Below, piece by piece: positions 19,516 to 29,668 of a DNA stretch of 64,000 nt. The notes beneath the pieces were generated by a model. That model saw only the letters and a program-made list of their open reading frames with translations, made no database searches and had not been told where the DNA came from. Each line of letters begins with the position of its first letter. Within the stretch, counting starts at the first letter, position 1. The stretch spans positions 1 through 64,000 of the forward strand of contig CALKER010000008.1 of the NCBI GenBank assembly GCA_938084835.1, given 5' to 3'. The stretch is from an uncultured Thermoguttaceae bacterium (lineage in GTDB: Bacteria > Planctomycetota > Planctomycetia > Pirellulales > Thermoguttaceae). The translations under genes were made by a program, and so were the position numbers.

Positions 19516-19689
19516 GCGCAACTGATTTTCTTACGGTCGGTGCGGGGAATTTAAACTTACTTTACGCTGAGGATTTTGAGGTGGATGGGGAGTCTTCGGC
19601 CAGTTAGGGGTAGGCAAAAGAGTTACATCTTCTCAAAAGATTTTTTCGGAACAGCAAAAAACCAATGCGTAAGGCACGAAAAAGAATTC

Positions 19690-19718
19690 GGGGACTGAGC
19701 TTAGAGGCCCAGTCCCCG
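19690..19718 (-). terminator. Intrinsic terminator of the DUF1559 gene (probably bidirectional)
   Basis: CGGGGACTG (19690-19698) pairs with CAGTCCCCG (19710-19718). On the plus strand ATTTTT follows. On the minus strand AATTCTTTTT follows. It sits about 90 bases past the stop of the DUF1559 gene. Confidence 0.8.
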
Positions 19719-19806
19719 ATTTTTCTCACCGCGGTAGTGGCTAGAATTTTGTTAGGTTTTTTAACCTGGGGAACAGCCGGCCGGGGGTGTCGCTAAGTGC
19801 TCGTGG

Positions 19807-20883
19807 TTAGAACCCTGCTTCGGAAGGCACTGGGACGCCTTCGGCCCGGCTGACTAGGTAACGCATCACCTGAGGTTGAATGTTTTCCGAGAGGAAGCGG
19901 GCACTTCCGTCGGCAAACAGCGCGTTACATCCTCCGGGGTGGAAGGAGAACGGCTCGTCGTTCAGGCCGATGTTATTTCTGTCCCAAGTGCATGGTGGTT
20001 TACCGCCATAGGGAGTTTTGTTATTGTTGATCACGCGTCCATCGAAACACTCGTGCGGGGGTCCAGATACACCGCTACCTGCAGCATCTTGATCCGCCCA
20101 TCGCCAAGTGGCCCGGAAGGGAGGGGTGCCACTGTGCGGGTTACCTTGGTCCGTTACCGCTTGATCTTGGGGATCCAAGGAGCCTCCGAAATCCACCGTG
20201 GGATCATGATATCTTGAATAGGAGGCATACTTGAAGCCTGACCCCGGCGCCACGCGGCCTGCGTCCTCGACGATCAAAATGGTGTTCGAGGCGCCGTCCG
20301 TGATCGAGGCGATGGAAGTGGCGGGAACCGCAAGGGCGCCATCGACCCGGGTGAAGTCGTTACGCATTCCTGTGTTTGGGTCGATGTCGGTGTAAACGCT
20401 GGCAAAGTAGTCAAGACGACCAAAACCCGCCGGCTCCTTAAACTGTAGATGGGGGTTGCTGGGGCAAACAAACGTGTTGATCTCGCGCTTAAAGGCGCTG
20501 GTATGGTTTGTTCCCCCTCGCGTGTCGCGGTAGGTCAACTTGAGGTTGATCATTTCAAACACATCCCGCTGCTCGATATACGGCAGGATGTACGTGAACG
20601 GGGAGTGGAGTTCCACGTTGTCGAAAATCGTGTACGGCTTTTGGCCTGTAGGGACACGGTACTCTGTTCCCTCGCCGCCTGTGGGGAATCGGCGGAAGGA
20701 GTCGTGGAAGTTGTGGAAGCCAATCCCCATCTGCCTCAAGTTGTTAAGGCACTGGGACCGCCGCGCTGCTTCCCGGGCGGCTTGGACCGCCGGAAGAAGA
20801 AGCGCAATGAGCACGCCGATGATCGCAATGACCACCAGCAGCTCCACGAGGGTAAAGCCTTTCGACCGCACTGTGCTACTCAT
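19807..20883 (-). CDS. DUF1559 protein with prepilin-type N-terminus
   Basis: A 358-residue protein of the DUF1559 (SBP_bac_10-like) family, massively expanded in planctomycetes. The N-terminus GFTLVELLVVIAIIG is a type IV prepilin cleavage/methylation signal and is followed by a long hydrophobic helix. The C-terminus shows the family signature FADGSARFLSE. It is expected at the cell surface, assembled or anchored through the pilin-like helix; its precise role is unknown. The ATG at 20883 is chosen because AAGGAGG lies seven to eight bases upstream and the prepilin leader is then of normal length. A clear terminator follows. Confidence 0.95.
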   Translation of the reverse strand: MSSTVRSKGFTLVELLVVIAIIGVLIALLLPAVQAAREAARRSQCLNNLRQMGIGFHNFHDSFRRFPTGGEGTEYRVPTGQKPYTIFDNVELHSPFTYILPYIEQRDVFEMINLKLTYRDTRGGTNHTSAFKREINTFVCPSNPHLQFKEPAGFGRLDYFASVYTDIDPNTGMRNDFTRVDGALAVPATSIASITDGASNTILIVEDAGRVAPGSGFKYASYSRYHDPTVDFGGSLDPQDQAVTDQGNPHSGTPPFRATWRWADQDAAGSGVSGPPHECFDGRVINNNKTPYGGKPPCTWDRNNIGLNDEPFSFHPGGCNALFADGSARFLSENIQPQVMRYLVSRAEGVPVPSEAGF

Positions 20884-22373
20884 GGACAACCTCCTTTGTG
20901 GGTAACTCATCACACACACCCTCCACCAAATGAACAACTTGTGGGGACCATCCTTGGCACCTTGGCTCTTCCCCATTCCCTGGAGAAGAGCTTCCGCTCA
21001 GCCAGCCGCTGCATACCACCACCACCACCACGGTGGAAATCTCTCAATGCTTCCCAACTCGGTTTTAAAGCGTCCTCGGGTAAGTTGGGATATCCTCCGG
21101 TAAGGTAGAGGCGACTATGGGCGCTACGGAAGCTGGTCATATGCCTGGGTTAAGAAACCTGCAAGTTTGGTAGTGAAAACCACTGGCCCTGTGAAAATCT
21201 GTGGGTTCATATGGTTGCCGCAACAGCTAAATCGTGAGTCTGGTTGCGACGATGTGTTTACAAAACTCTGTGCCATTTTGGTGGTGCTTGTCCACTTTCG
21301 CTAAACGCTGTGTGCGCACAAAATCTTCGCCGTTTTTTAGGGGGTAATTAACCCTTGCCGCCCAGAACATGGGCGTTTGGATAAGTGGGCGGGATTTAGC
21401 CATCTACCCGAGGAAGCGTTCCCCGGATCGAGGATCGCAGCCCAAGTTCATTTATGAACGGGTCGTGTGTCAGCGACTTCGGCGCATAAAATCAACACCG
21501 TTTTCTTAACTGTAAAGTCAGCCCAGACGGGGGCCCTAAGAAGACGAACCCCCGTTTCAAAGGCACCTTACGAGCCATGTGGGGCACTGGTCCGTTAACA
21601 CCAGGCCACAACTATACGATCCCCGCTTTTGTGTGCCAGCTTGTTGTGTCGGACCGAAGTCCGCACCGAACGGCGTTTACCAGAGGAGGATTTCAAGCTC
21701 GATGTCAACGGACCTCGGTGGTGCTCAGGTAAGATTGGATGGTCCTGCACTTTCTCCACACCCGCGAATATGATACCCGCTCTTATAAGCTTGTCAAGCC
21801 CATGGGCGAAAAAATTTTTGGGCTTGCCAGCCTCAGGCGGACGAGCTTTGAAAGTCGTCGCGAATTTGTTTCGTACTACCACACTTTGCATCAACGTGCG
21901 GAAGTGTTTCCGGCTCCAGTTGTCAGAGTAATTTTGATGCCTTTGGGTGTCAGCCGATTTTGAGCTTGATCGCAATTAATGCTTACATAACGTTGACGAA
22001 AGGCGCCCTGAAAAGCACACGTGATGATGTGTTCAGGTCCCGCTGGGAAACGTGCCGCCAGGATTCTCTCCGGGGGGCGCTGTAAGACTAATAGCCGCGC
22101 GTTTACTCTCCCTGAATCCCGTACCACGTTAGGCAGGAGGCTATTGGCGAGTGGACGATTCGCAGAGGATAAGGCTGCCAGTTCTTGACCAACGAATAAT
22201 CCGGCTTGGTCATTGAATTTGCTTGATTGGCATTAAGCCCGAAGCTATCGTAAGCAAGGCCGATTCTAGCTTCTGCCAAGCGCGAATCCACATAGCGCCA
22301 TCAGCGGGTAAACTATCGGAAAGTGCCCTTTGCCATTGAGCTCCCCGAGAATGAGCCGGCGAGGAGTGTTCTC
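20884..22373. other. Long intergenic region
   Basis: About 1.5 kb between the divergent DUF1559 gene and the unknown gene at 22374. It includes an ACC trinucleotide run (21016-21032), part of an inverted repeat CCACC-AC-GGTGG, and an inverted repeat CAAGCCCA (21795-21802)/TGGGCTTG (21819-21826) around an A/T core. Open frames at 21595-21975 (minus) and 21739-21963 (plus) overlap each other. Neither shows a family motif or ribosome binding site, so I do not call them genes. Confidence 0.5.
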
Positions 22374-23492
22374 ATGGATGCACGTGTTTTTTTGACGGTG
22401 CTTTGTCTTCATCTGACAGAGGAATGGCAAGTTCGTGCGCGCGTGAGCTCTCCGGATTCCCAGCACTGGTTATCCGTTTTGGAGAGCCAGCGCGCAGTAA
22501 AGATCGAAAGCAATCGGTTGGAGGCGGTCATTCCGAAAAAGGAGCCGCGTCACTGGATGACCGGGATTGAAAAGGCCTCGTTTCTGGACAAGGCGACGGG
22601 GTTTCGGGAGGCTGGCGACGGTCTGATGGTTGTCGATTGGTTAATGGAGCCGGGAAGCGATGCCGAGTATGCTCACCTGCTTGTAGCGCCAGGGGGTGAA
22701 GGTGTTGTTCCGTACCGCTGGTTTGAGAACGAAAGTGATCCGGAGAGACGCTCTTACGCCCTGATGGCCCACGGCAGCAGTCGTCGGAAGCGCATCATCG
22801 AGGGGCCTCAGCTGTGCCATCGACTGAAGCCTATACAGCCGGAGATCCTGTGGGGAAAAGACTTCGTGGCTGTGCGGACCACAGCTCAATTTACTTATGC
22901 GGCTCCGGGACGCCACGCTGGCAGCCGATGGACCCAAGTGGTACTTTTTCCGCTTGGGGAGCGATTCTTTTTGCTCATGGATGAGGTAGAAACTGTAAAC
23001 AGTTCTCCGGAAATGTTTTTGCGAACCGATATGCCCGGATGTATTCGGCATAAGCAGGGGGAAACTTTTAGCGAAATCTATTTGAGCTATTTGGGTCAAC
23101 AGGGGGTAAGGATCCCCTCGCATGAATTTTTGGAACCCTTCCCTCCGGATCAAAAGTTTTATTTTCGTCGGGATGTTCACGGGGTGCCGCCCCACTTTAT
23201 TCGCGGATACCGTTTACGTGACCCAGTTACAGGCCAGGAGGGGCCGTGGCTTGCCGGAATGACACTTGCGCCCGAAGTTGTTTACGAAGCGTGGTGTAAT
23301 CAACGCCCAGGTGGGATTGTGGTGATGATCCTGGAGATTCACGGCCGTCCCACAAAGCCAGGTGATCGGTTTGGGGCTGTACATTTGGTGGGATTTTTCG
23401 ACTCTGTGGAGGAGATGCACGCGGTCTACGAACGCTATCAGGGTCTCACTCGCTTGATTGTAGAGAATGGTTCGTGGAGGTTGGCTCGGTAG
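22374..23492 (+). CDS. Hypothetical protein, unrecognised
   Basis: A 372-residue protein. The ATG at 22374 is chosen over an upstream in-frame GTG (22323) because GAGGAG lies seven bases before it. No signal peptide is evident. The composition is rich in aromatic and charged residues with predicted beta strands throughout (for example WTQVVLFPLGERFFLLMDEVE), which suggests a beta-sandwich or beta-propeller-like fold. I see no catalytic motif. The arrangement recalls carbohydrate-active beta-sandwich proteins, but this is a weak impression. It converges with the GH-A hydrolase at 23549-25186, leaving 56 nt between the stops, and the two need not be related. Confidence 0.75.
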   Translation: MDARVFLTVLCLHLTEEWQVRARVSSPDSQHWLSVLESQRAVKIESNRLEAVIPKKEPRHWMTGIEKASFLDKATGFREAGDGLMVVDWLMEPGSDAEYAHLLVAPGGEGVVPYRWFENESDPERRSYALMAHGSSRRKRIIEGPQLCHRLKPIQPEILWGKDFVAVRTTAQFTYAAPGRHAGSRWTQVVLFPLGERFFLLMDEVETVNSSPEMFLRTDMPGCIRHKQGETFSEIYLSYLGQQGVRIPSHEFLEPFPPDQKFYFRRDVHGVPPHFIRGYRLRDPVTGQEGPWLAGMTLAPEVVYEAWCNQRPGGIVVMILEIHGRPTKPGDRFGAVHLVGFFDSVEEMHAVYERYQGLTRLIVENGSWRLAR

Positions 23493-23548
23493 CTCTCCGC
23501 GCGTGGCGGGTGGCGTACCGTCAATCGCGGAAAGCAAGAAAAACACTC

Positions 23549-25186
23549 TTAACCGACGCGGCCGGTGGCTTGGAGGGCGGCACGGTCGGCAATCACTAAC
23601 GGAAAATCCATTAAGGGGAGATTTTCTAGCCGCAGGTGCGTGGAAGTGCTTGTTACAAAAGGAATGGCGTGGATGGTACCCTCCAGCAGGTTAAGGAGGA
23701 CCGGTTCTGCCAGCACGGGTTCCGATCGCTTTTCCACCAGAACTGTCACATCAATTGGATTCCAAGGCTGTTGAAGATTTGCGGGGTACCAGAAGGCAAC
23801 TATTAGTCGCCCTTGCCGGGTGAACGCGGCTACGAGTGCCTGGGAAAGAAGCTTGGCGATTGTGTGAAGCTCGACGAGTGCTTCCTCTTTGGGAAGTGTA
23901 CCCGGGGGCGTTAGTTCTAGGTGAGCCACTTGCTCCGATAAGGGCAGCGTGCGGGAATCAAAAAGGCTGCAAAGACGTTGATAAGCGAAATAGGCAGGTT
24001 TCGGGCTGTAATCGTTCCCCCGAAGAAGGCCTTTAAAATTGGTGATACCTCGGTAGCCAACCAGGTCAACGGTATGGAAATAGCTGGTAAGCTCTAGGTC
24101 TAAAGAGAGATCGATCAAGATGCGACGGAGGAGCCATTTTGCCTGGCGAAGTTCATCCCAAGCGAGGTCGGCCAGGGCTCCGGCGCTTTCCGGTCCACCT
24201 TGAGATGGACATCCGTTCTCGCCTTGCCACAAAGCAAGGTGCGGGCCATGCTCTGCAAGGAGGGTGCGGAAAGTTGCCACTTGGGCGGCATAGCCGGCTT
24301 CCGGCACAGGTCGGTAGGGATGATAGGAAATCTTATCCACAAGCGACGCAAGTCCTGCCTCCAAGCACTCGCGAAGGAATCCCGTCGGCATTCCCGCCAA
24401 AGCCCCGCCAATGATAACCGCCGAGGGTACTGCCTCGCGAATGACAGGGCCAGTCAAGGCCACAAGCTTTACATAGTCAGCGGGATTAGGCTTGGCCGGC
24501 TTCCAGAAGTGCGAGATGTTTGGCTCGTTCCAGATTTCCCAGTGGCGGACTCGCTTGGCGAAGTGACGGGCGATGGCCCTGGTAAAACGAACCCACGCGG
24601 CGGAGGCCTCTTCGGAGTAAATTGGCACCCAGCCCACGGCTGTCTCGTCTGCCTGCGGAATATACAGTCGATTGCCGTAGCTGAGGCAAAACCACGGCTG
24701 AATACCGATTTTTAGTAAATTGTCCACCACTTCGTCCAGCCAGGTAAAATCGTAGTGTCCAGGCCGCGTCTCGCAGCGGCACCAGCCGGTCTGACATCGC
24801 GCCCACTTCACCCCGAGGTTGGCAAGAAAGGGGTATGTCCGCATCGGGTCGAACAGCTGGCGATCTAGGACCTCAAAGCCCACTGAAAGGCGTGAGGCCT
24901 CGATCTCCCTCGAAGGCACTGGGGTGATGGCACCTATGATGGGCCAATCCTCGCACCTTAGCTCGGAGCCGGCAGGAGAGTCATCTATCGACTGGCTGCG
25001 GAGATTGTGGGCGAGCCCATGGACCAGGCAAGCCAAACCTCCGGCACCGGCAACGAGCCATCGCCGCCGGGAAAAACCGTTCGGAGGGGACGATCCCTGG
25101 GGGAGACTCCGGTGGGAGCTGCTCTCTGAGCGTGGGCCAGGGGTGCCTTGCCGCAATTGTTCTTGGAAGCTTTGGGCACGCCGCAT
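23549..25186 (-). CDS. Tat-exported clan GH-A glycoside hydrolase (GH39/GH5-like)
   Basis: A 545-residue protein. After a long polar N-region it carries a twin-arginine signal (SRRRWLVAGAGGLACL at ~39-54), so it is exported folded. A TIM barrel follows. The acid/base glutamate is E221 in WEIWNEPN, and the likely nucleophile is E323 in WQGENG, the arrangement of clan GH-A enzymes. The C-terminal ~100 residues form a beta-sandwich, as in GH39. It would hydrolyse a beta-linked glycoside outside the cytoplasm; the substrate is not determined. ATG at 25186 has AGAGGG upstream; an in-frame TTG precedes it. A second GH-A protein lies at 57349-60096. Confidence 0.85.
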   Translation of the reverse strand: MRRAQSFQEQLRQGTPGPRSESSSHRSLPQGSSPPNGFSRRRWLVAGAGGLACLVHGLAHNLRSQSIDDSPAGSELRCEDWPIIGAITPVPSREIEASRLSVGFEVLDRQLFDPMRTYPFLANLGVKWARCQTGWCRCETRPGHYDFTWLDEVVDNLLKIGIQPWFCLSYGNRLYIPQADETAVGWVPIYSEEASAAWVRFTRAIARHFAKRVRHWEIWNEPNISHFWKPAKPNPADYVKLVALTGPVIREAVPSAVIIGGALAGMPTGFLRECLEAGLASLVDKISYHPYRPVPEAGYAAQVATFRTLLAEHGPHLALWQGENGCPSQGGPESAGALADLAWDELRQAKWLLRRILIDLSLDLELTSYFHTVDLVGYRGITNFKGLLRGNDYSPKPAYFAYQRLCSLFDSRTLPLSEQVAHLELTPPGTLPKEEALVELHTIAKLLSQALVAAFTRQGRLIVAFWYPANLQQPWNPIDVTVLVEKRSEPVLAEPVLLNLLEGTIHAIPFVTSTSTHLRLENLPLMDFPLVIADRAALQATGRVG

Positions 25187-25805
25187 CAAGTCGCCCTCTG
25201 CGATCCTAGTCAGGTTAAATTAAGTCGTGGTGCAACTGACTGTAAGTTCTGGTTTACGCTGGATGAGCTGAGTGTACGCGGCCGGGGGCTCCGGTGCAAC
25301 AGTTGCCAGGCATGGCGGAACGACGGCGATACCCTCCGGCGACGTGTTTGCGGGGTGTGGGCTCTTTAGGCGGGCTAGGTGCCCAGGTGTGAGGAGAAGC
25401 GCAAACTCCGGTCCTCAGCCAATGCCTGGGGACTTGCTCCAAGTATTGCCGAGGTATTGCCCGGCAGGATGGAGGCTTGGCCCAAAAAATTTGGTGGACT
25501 GGGTTCTTGGCTCTGAGGGTCAAACTTTCTTACCGGCCGGCGATACCCGTGGCCTTTTGTGGCGACGGTAATTCATCGAAAACCCGGCGCGGGAGTGGGG
25601 CTTGCTTCAAACGCGGGGCCATTGGTCCGCCTGGAAACGCCGGTCATTCAACGCTCACGGACGAAACTCGGGGAGGGGGACCTTTTGCGGCAGCTTTTAT
25701 CTGCCAAAGGGGTGGTGGGGGGGAATGCGGCCTGGACATTTCGTCCGCAAATGAAAAGGTCGCCCGCCGTGCGGTGTGGAAAAACGGGGCATGAAGAACG
25801 CAAGT
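25187..25805. other. Intergenic region
   Basis: A 619-nt G+C-rich gap between two minus-strand genes. ORFs on the plus strand reach 111 codons but are arginine/glycine-rich and lack family similarity. I see no gene, RNA or strong repeat. Confidence 0.5.
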
Positions 25806-26876
25806 TTAGGCAGCGGCAGGGGCAGCCGTCCGATACCTTGAAAGAATTTCATCGCAGGCGGCACAAACGGTGGGGATGTCGATGGCCTCCATGAAAGATG
25901 TCGGCGCCCGGCGACGAAGCCGGGACGGGCCATCCAAACGCATTTTTTGCACCCAAACGTGCTGTGGGCCATAGGGACCGCATCTTTCGGCGGGCCAGGG
26001 CCCGTAAAGACCCACGCATGGGGTTCCCACAGCTGCCGCAAGATGGAGTGGTCCTGTGTCCGCTGAGATGAAAATTCGCGACCGACGGGCCAGCTCCACA
26101 AGCTCTTCCAGGGTGGTGGGTGGTGCCAGGTAGGCGGCGGCTGGTGCCTGAGCGACGACCATCTCTGCGAGGCGACGTTCTTCCCGATTGCCCCACACCA
26201 CAAAACTTGATAATCCCCATCGGTCAGCCAAATGCCGAGCCACAGCAGCAAAGCGATCGGGTGGCCAGCGTTTGGAAGGCCAGCTCGCACCAGGATTGAT
26301 AATCGCGAAGGCTTCAGCGTTGAGGAGTTCTCCACACCACAGCAAAACCCGTCTCGCGGCTTCGGGAAAAGCACCAAGCCGAAACTCGGGTCGGCTAACC
26401 CGAATTCCCAACACTTGGAGAAGTTCTAAATTCCGTTCCACGATATGAGTGGCTCGGGGGTAAACCACGTCGGTAGCCAAAAGTGGGCTGAATTCGCGGG
26501 CGTCGCGGGTGGCGAAAGTCACTTGGCGGCGGGCCCCGGCCAGTTTACCCAACAGAGCACTCTTTGCAAGTCCCTGAACGTCGATGGCCCAATCGAACCT
26601 CTGGGCTCGCAGCTGACGGTAAAGTGCCAGCACAAGGCCAGGCCGAAACATCCACCGCTTTGGCACAGTGACGACTTCATCCACATCGGGATGGTTGGCG
26701 ATAAGCCGGGCAGGGCCGGGCTCCGCCGCCCATGTAATCCAGGCGCCAGGATGGGCTACACGCACCGCAGAGGCTACCGGAAGTGCCAGGACCACATCCC
26801 CTAGTGCGCTAAGCCGGAGGATGAGGATCCGCGGCTTTCGGGTTTCGGAAGGCTGCGGGACCTTGGGACCGGTCAT
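25806..26876 (-). CDS. Glycosyltransferase family 9 (heptosyltransferase-like)
   Basis: About 356 residues with a GT-B fold typical of the ADP-heptose:LPS heptosyltransferase family. The N-terminus has ILILRLSALGDVVLALPVA, the GDxxxxxP signature of GT9. The C-terminal domain has the donor-binding INPGASWPSKRWP and the segment FISADTGPLHLAAAVGTPCVGLYG. It transfers a sugar from an activated donor on the cytoplasmic face of the inner membrane, in lipopolysaccharide core or related glycan synthesis. The ATG at 26876 has AAGGAG ten bases upstream and is preferred to a start 20 codons earlier. No other LPS gene is adjacent. Confidence 0.9.
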   Translation of the reverse strand: MTGPKVPQPSETRKPRILILRLSALGDVVLALPVASAVRVAHPGAWITWAAEPGPARLIANHPDVDEVVTVPKRWMFRPGLVLALYRQLRAQRFDWAIDVQGLAKSALLGKLAGARRQVTFATRDAREFSPLLATDVVYPRATHIVERNLELLQVLGIRVSRPEFRLGAFPEAARRVLLWCGELLNAEAFAIINPGASWPSKRWPPDRFAAVARHLADRWGLSSFVVWGNREERRLAEMVVAQAPAAAYLAPPTTLEELVELARRSRIFISADTGPLHLAAAVGTPCVGLYGPWPAERCGPYGPQHVWVQKMRLDGPSRLRRRAPTSFMEAIDIPTVCAACDEILSRYRTAAPAAA

Positions 26877-27742
26877 TTCCGCTTGCTCCTTCGGATGCAG
26901 ACAAGGGTGTTCAGGGGCACTTGCGGCCCTGACCAAATTTGCGCCGATCCGCCTCCTAGCCGGCGGAGTATAAGGCCGGGTGAGTTTTTCGCGGAAGAGA
27001 AAATTACAGCCCTGGTCTCAACGAAAGTTCTGAATTTTGTCGGGTATGAATTTTGTCGCTTGTCGTCTTCGCGGGAAGAAAATAGTGAGCTTCTGCATGG
27101 CGGCGCGGCAGCTTGCTTTGAGGCGAAATGGGAAAACTCGGTCATATTGGGCTGCCAATGCGGGCGCATCGGTGCTGAGTCTTTAAAGTGCCGCGCGAGA
27201 ATAGATGAATTGGGTAGTCGAGGAAAAATGGGAAGTCAAAATAACTCCAATGGCGGTTTTCAAAGGTTTCATGATGATAAGACCGCCTGTTTTTTGGTGC
27301 AGTTTGAGGTCGTGGGAGTATCTACGCTCACACGCTAGGCATTTGATAGCGAGGAGGCAACTGGCATCCCCCTCAAAACGAGTATTTGAGACGCATCTCG
27401 CGTGGGATCCTCTTCCGAATTCAGCAATGATCAGCGGACTTGCCCGTAACGAATTTAGTACCGATTAGCGGACTTGGGCAAAACGGGCGAAAGAAGACCA
27501 TTTCGCGGTAGGGGCGTTGCGTGGACTAGCGCCGAAATTCGTCGAAATTCCTATTGACCAGCATCTCGTGTCAGGCTAATGCGGCTTTCCTACCGAGAAG
27601 TGGAGCCTAAGGTCAGCCAAGTTTGAGTGTCAAAAGGAATTGGCACAACCTTTGAGTAGGACCTACCTAGAAAAACTCGCCCGCGAATATTCCTATGGTT
27701 TTGGATCAATCCTCCCCTCGAGTGGTCGGGGGAGTCAAGCAG
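26877..27742. other. Intergenic region
   Basis: About 870 nt between the GT9 gene and the end of speA. Short imperfect direct repeats occur (GAATTTTGTCG twice near 27030-27060, AGCGGACTTG twice near 27432-27478). A stem of CTCCCC with GGGGAG (about 27711-27735) lies just past the speA stop, without a T run. No gene is supportable. Confidence 0.45.
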
Positions 27743-29668
27743 TCATTCTGCATGGCCCATTTCGAGGTAGGTATAGCCATTGAGGGCTGCCTCGTAGAAG
27801 TTCAGCAGTCGGCCTGCTTGACGGTCGTCGATGGCCCCGTTGCGAATAGCCCGCTCGACGTCAGTCCGAAGCCGGCTATACAAGTCCTGCGAATCAAATT
27901 GCACGTAATGGAGCACCTCGTGGACTGTGTCACCCTTAATGACGGCTTCGACCACCACTTCACCATCTTCGTCGAGGGAAATGTGAATGGCGTTGGTATC
28001 TCCGAATAAGTTGTGCAAGTCGCCCAGGATTTCTTGATAAGCCCCCACGAGGAAGGCTCCCAAGTAGTAAGGTCGGCCGTCAAATTCGTGGAGAGGCAAA
28101 GTGCGTTTTACATTGCGAAGACCGATGAACCGATTAATCCGTCCGTCGGAGTCGCAAGTGATGTCGGCCAGCACTGCATTATGGGTGGGGCGTTCGTCCA
28201 AACGATGAATTGGCATAACCGGGAACAGCTGTTTGATGGCCCAACTGTCCGGCATCGACTGAAAGAGGGAAAAATTGCAAAAGTACGTTTCTGCCAGCAT
28301 GGCGTCCAGCCCCTCTAGCTCCTCGGGGACATAGTCAAGCTCATCGACCAGGTGGGAGATCTTTCGGCAAATGGCCCAGTAAAGACGTTCGGCCAAGCTG
28401 CGCTCTTCCAGCGTTAAATGGCCGCTACCGAAAAGAGCGGTGGCGCGATCGAGCGCTTCGGACGCATCGTGATAACTCTCTTGGAGATTGCGGATGGTCA
28501 GGCGACGATACGTTTCAAGCAAGTCCCGCACCGGGGCCGAGACATCCTCAGGCAAGGTGGCGGGAATGCAATTTTCCCCTCGATCGGACACTCCGAGGAC
28601 ATTGAACACAAGTACACTGTGATAAGCCACCACCGCCCGACCGCTTTCCGAGAAAATATTGGGGTGCCGAATGCCCGCCTCATCGCACACTTGCTGGATG
28701 TGATACACCACGTCGTTGGCGTACTCTTGGAGGGTGTAGTTGGCACTGGATTCAAAGTTCGATTGCGACCCGTCGTAGTCTACGCCCAAGCCGCCCCCGA
28801 CATCGAGGATCTCAAGTCCTGCTCCATGGCGGACAAGTTCAACATAAAGCTGAGCGGCCTCCGTGAGGGCCTTCTTTATAAAGCGAATGTTGGTGATTTG
28901 ACTTCCCAAGTGGAAATGAAGGAGCTTTAAACAGTCTTCCATGCCCACTTCCCGGAGTCGCTGTACAGCGCGAAGCAACTCGGTGGTCGTAAGCCCAAAT
29001 TTGGAGCGATAGCCTCCGGAAGACTGCCATTTGCCGGAGCCCGTGGCAGCTAGCTTAGCCCGGACTCCGATCAAGGGGCGGACTCCAATCTCTGTGGCAA
29101 AGCGGATGATCAGATCCAGCTCGGAGAACTTTTCCACTACGACAAAAATTTGCCGGCCAATCTTTCGGGCCAGCATTGCCATTTCGATGAATCGGGCATC
29201 TTTGAACCCGTTACACACGATGGGAATCTCATTGCTGGCAAGAGCGATGACGGCCACCAGCTCGGGTTTGCTTCCTGCCTCCAGCCCAAAGCGGTACTGC
29301 TTGCCGTAGCGAAGCACCTCCTCCACCACATGGCGTTGTTGATTGACTTTTATGGGATAAATGAGTTGGTAATTGCCCCGGTACTCATGCTCCAAAATGG
29401 CTGTGCGGAAAGCGTCGTAGATCTCTTGCACCCGGTGCTGCAAGATATCTCCGAAGCGGATCAGCACAGGCGTTTCAATCCCGCGAATTCGCAAGCGGTC
29501 CACCAGCCGCTTCAGGTCAATGGCGCGGTGTGGATCCTTGGCTGGGTGGACCAGCAGATGTCCCTCGGGACTGATGGAGAAATAGCCCTTCCCCCAGTTT
29601 GCCACTTCGTACAGTTCGGCAGCATCGGCTACCGTCCAACGCTGCGTTTCCTGTTCGACTTGAAGCAT
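27743..29668 (-). CDS. speA: Biosynthetic arginine decarboxylase
   Basis: A 641-residue enzyme of the SpeA family (fold type III PLP-dependent decarboxylases). It has the PLP lysine K107 in IYPIKVNQ, the phosphate-binding stretch LDVGGGLGVDYDGS and an otherwise full-length body, matching the usual ~630-660 residues. It converts L-arginine to agmatine and CO2 in the cytoplasm, the first step of putrescine/spermidine synthesis. No agmatinase or other polyamine gene is adjacent. The start is supported by GGAGGAG nine bases upstream. The antisense frame reading through its 5' part is a shadow. Confidence 0.97.
   Translation of the reverse strand: MLQVEQETQRWTVADAAELYEVANWGKGYFSISPEGHLLVHPAKDPHRAIDLKRLVDRLRIRGIETPVLIRFGDILQHRVQEIYDAFRTAILEHEYRGNYQLIYPIKVNQQRHVVEEVLRYGKQYRFGLEAGSKPELVAVIALASNEIPIVCNGFKDARFIEMAMLARKIGRQIFVVVEKFSELDLIIRFATEIGVRPLIGVRAKLAATGSGKWQSSGGYRSKFGLTTTELLRAVQRLREVGMEDCLKLLHFHLGSQITNIRFIKKALTEAAQLYVELVRHGAGLEILDVGGGLGVDYDGSQSNFESSANYTLQEYANDVVYHIQQVCDEAGIRHPNIFSESGRAVVAYHSVLVFNVLGVSDRGENCIPATLPEDVSAPVRDLLETYRRLTIRNLQESYHDASEALDRATALFGSGHLTLEERSLAERLYWAICRKISHLVDELDYVPEELEGLDAMLAETYFCNFSLFQSMPDSWAIKQLFPVMPIHRLDERPTHNAVLADITCDSDGRINRFIGLRNVKRTLPLHEFDGRPYYLGAFLVGAYQEILGDLHNLFGDTNAIHISLDEDGEVVVEAVIKGDTVHEVLHYVQFDSQDLYSRLRTDVERAIRNGAIDDRQAGRLLNFYEAALNGYTYLEMGHAE

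Larger units (their letters stand above)
19302..19806. other. Convergent intergenic region with terminators
   Basis: A 505-nt gap between the response regulator (plus) and the DUF1559 gene (minus). It holds two hairpins, listed separately, and no supportable ORF. Confidence 0.5.

Noticed and set aside
21595..21975. Overlapping open frames on both strands, considered as a transposase remnant
   Set aside because: No DDE or IS-family motif is visible, no terminal inverted repeats flank it, and both strands are open only by chance.
22641..23195. A 184-codon antisense frame within the gene at 22374-23492
   Set aside because: It is a shadow of the sense gene, which has the ribosome binding site.
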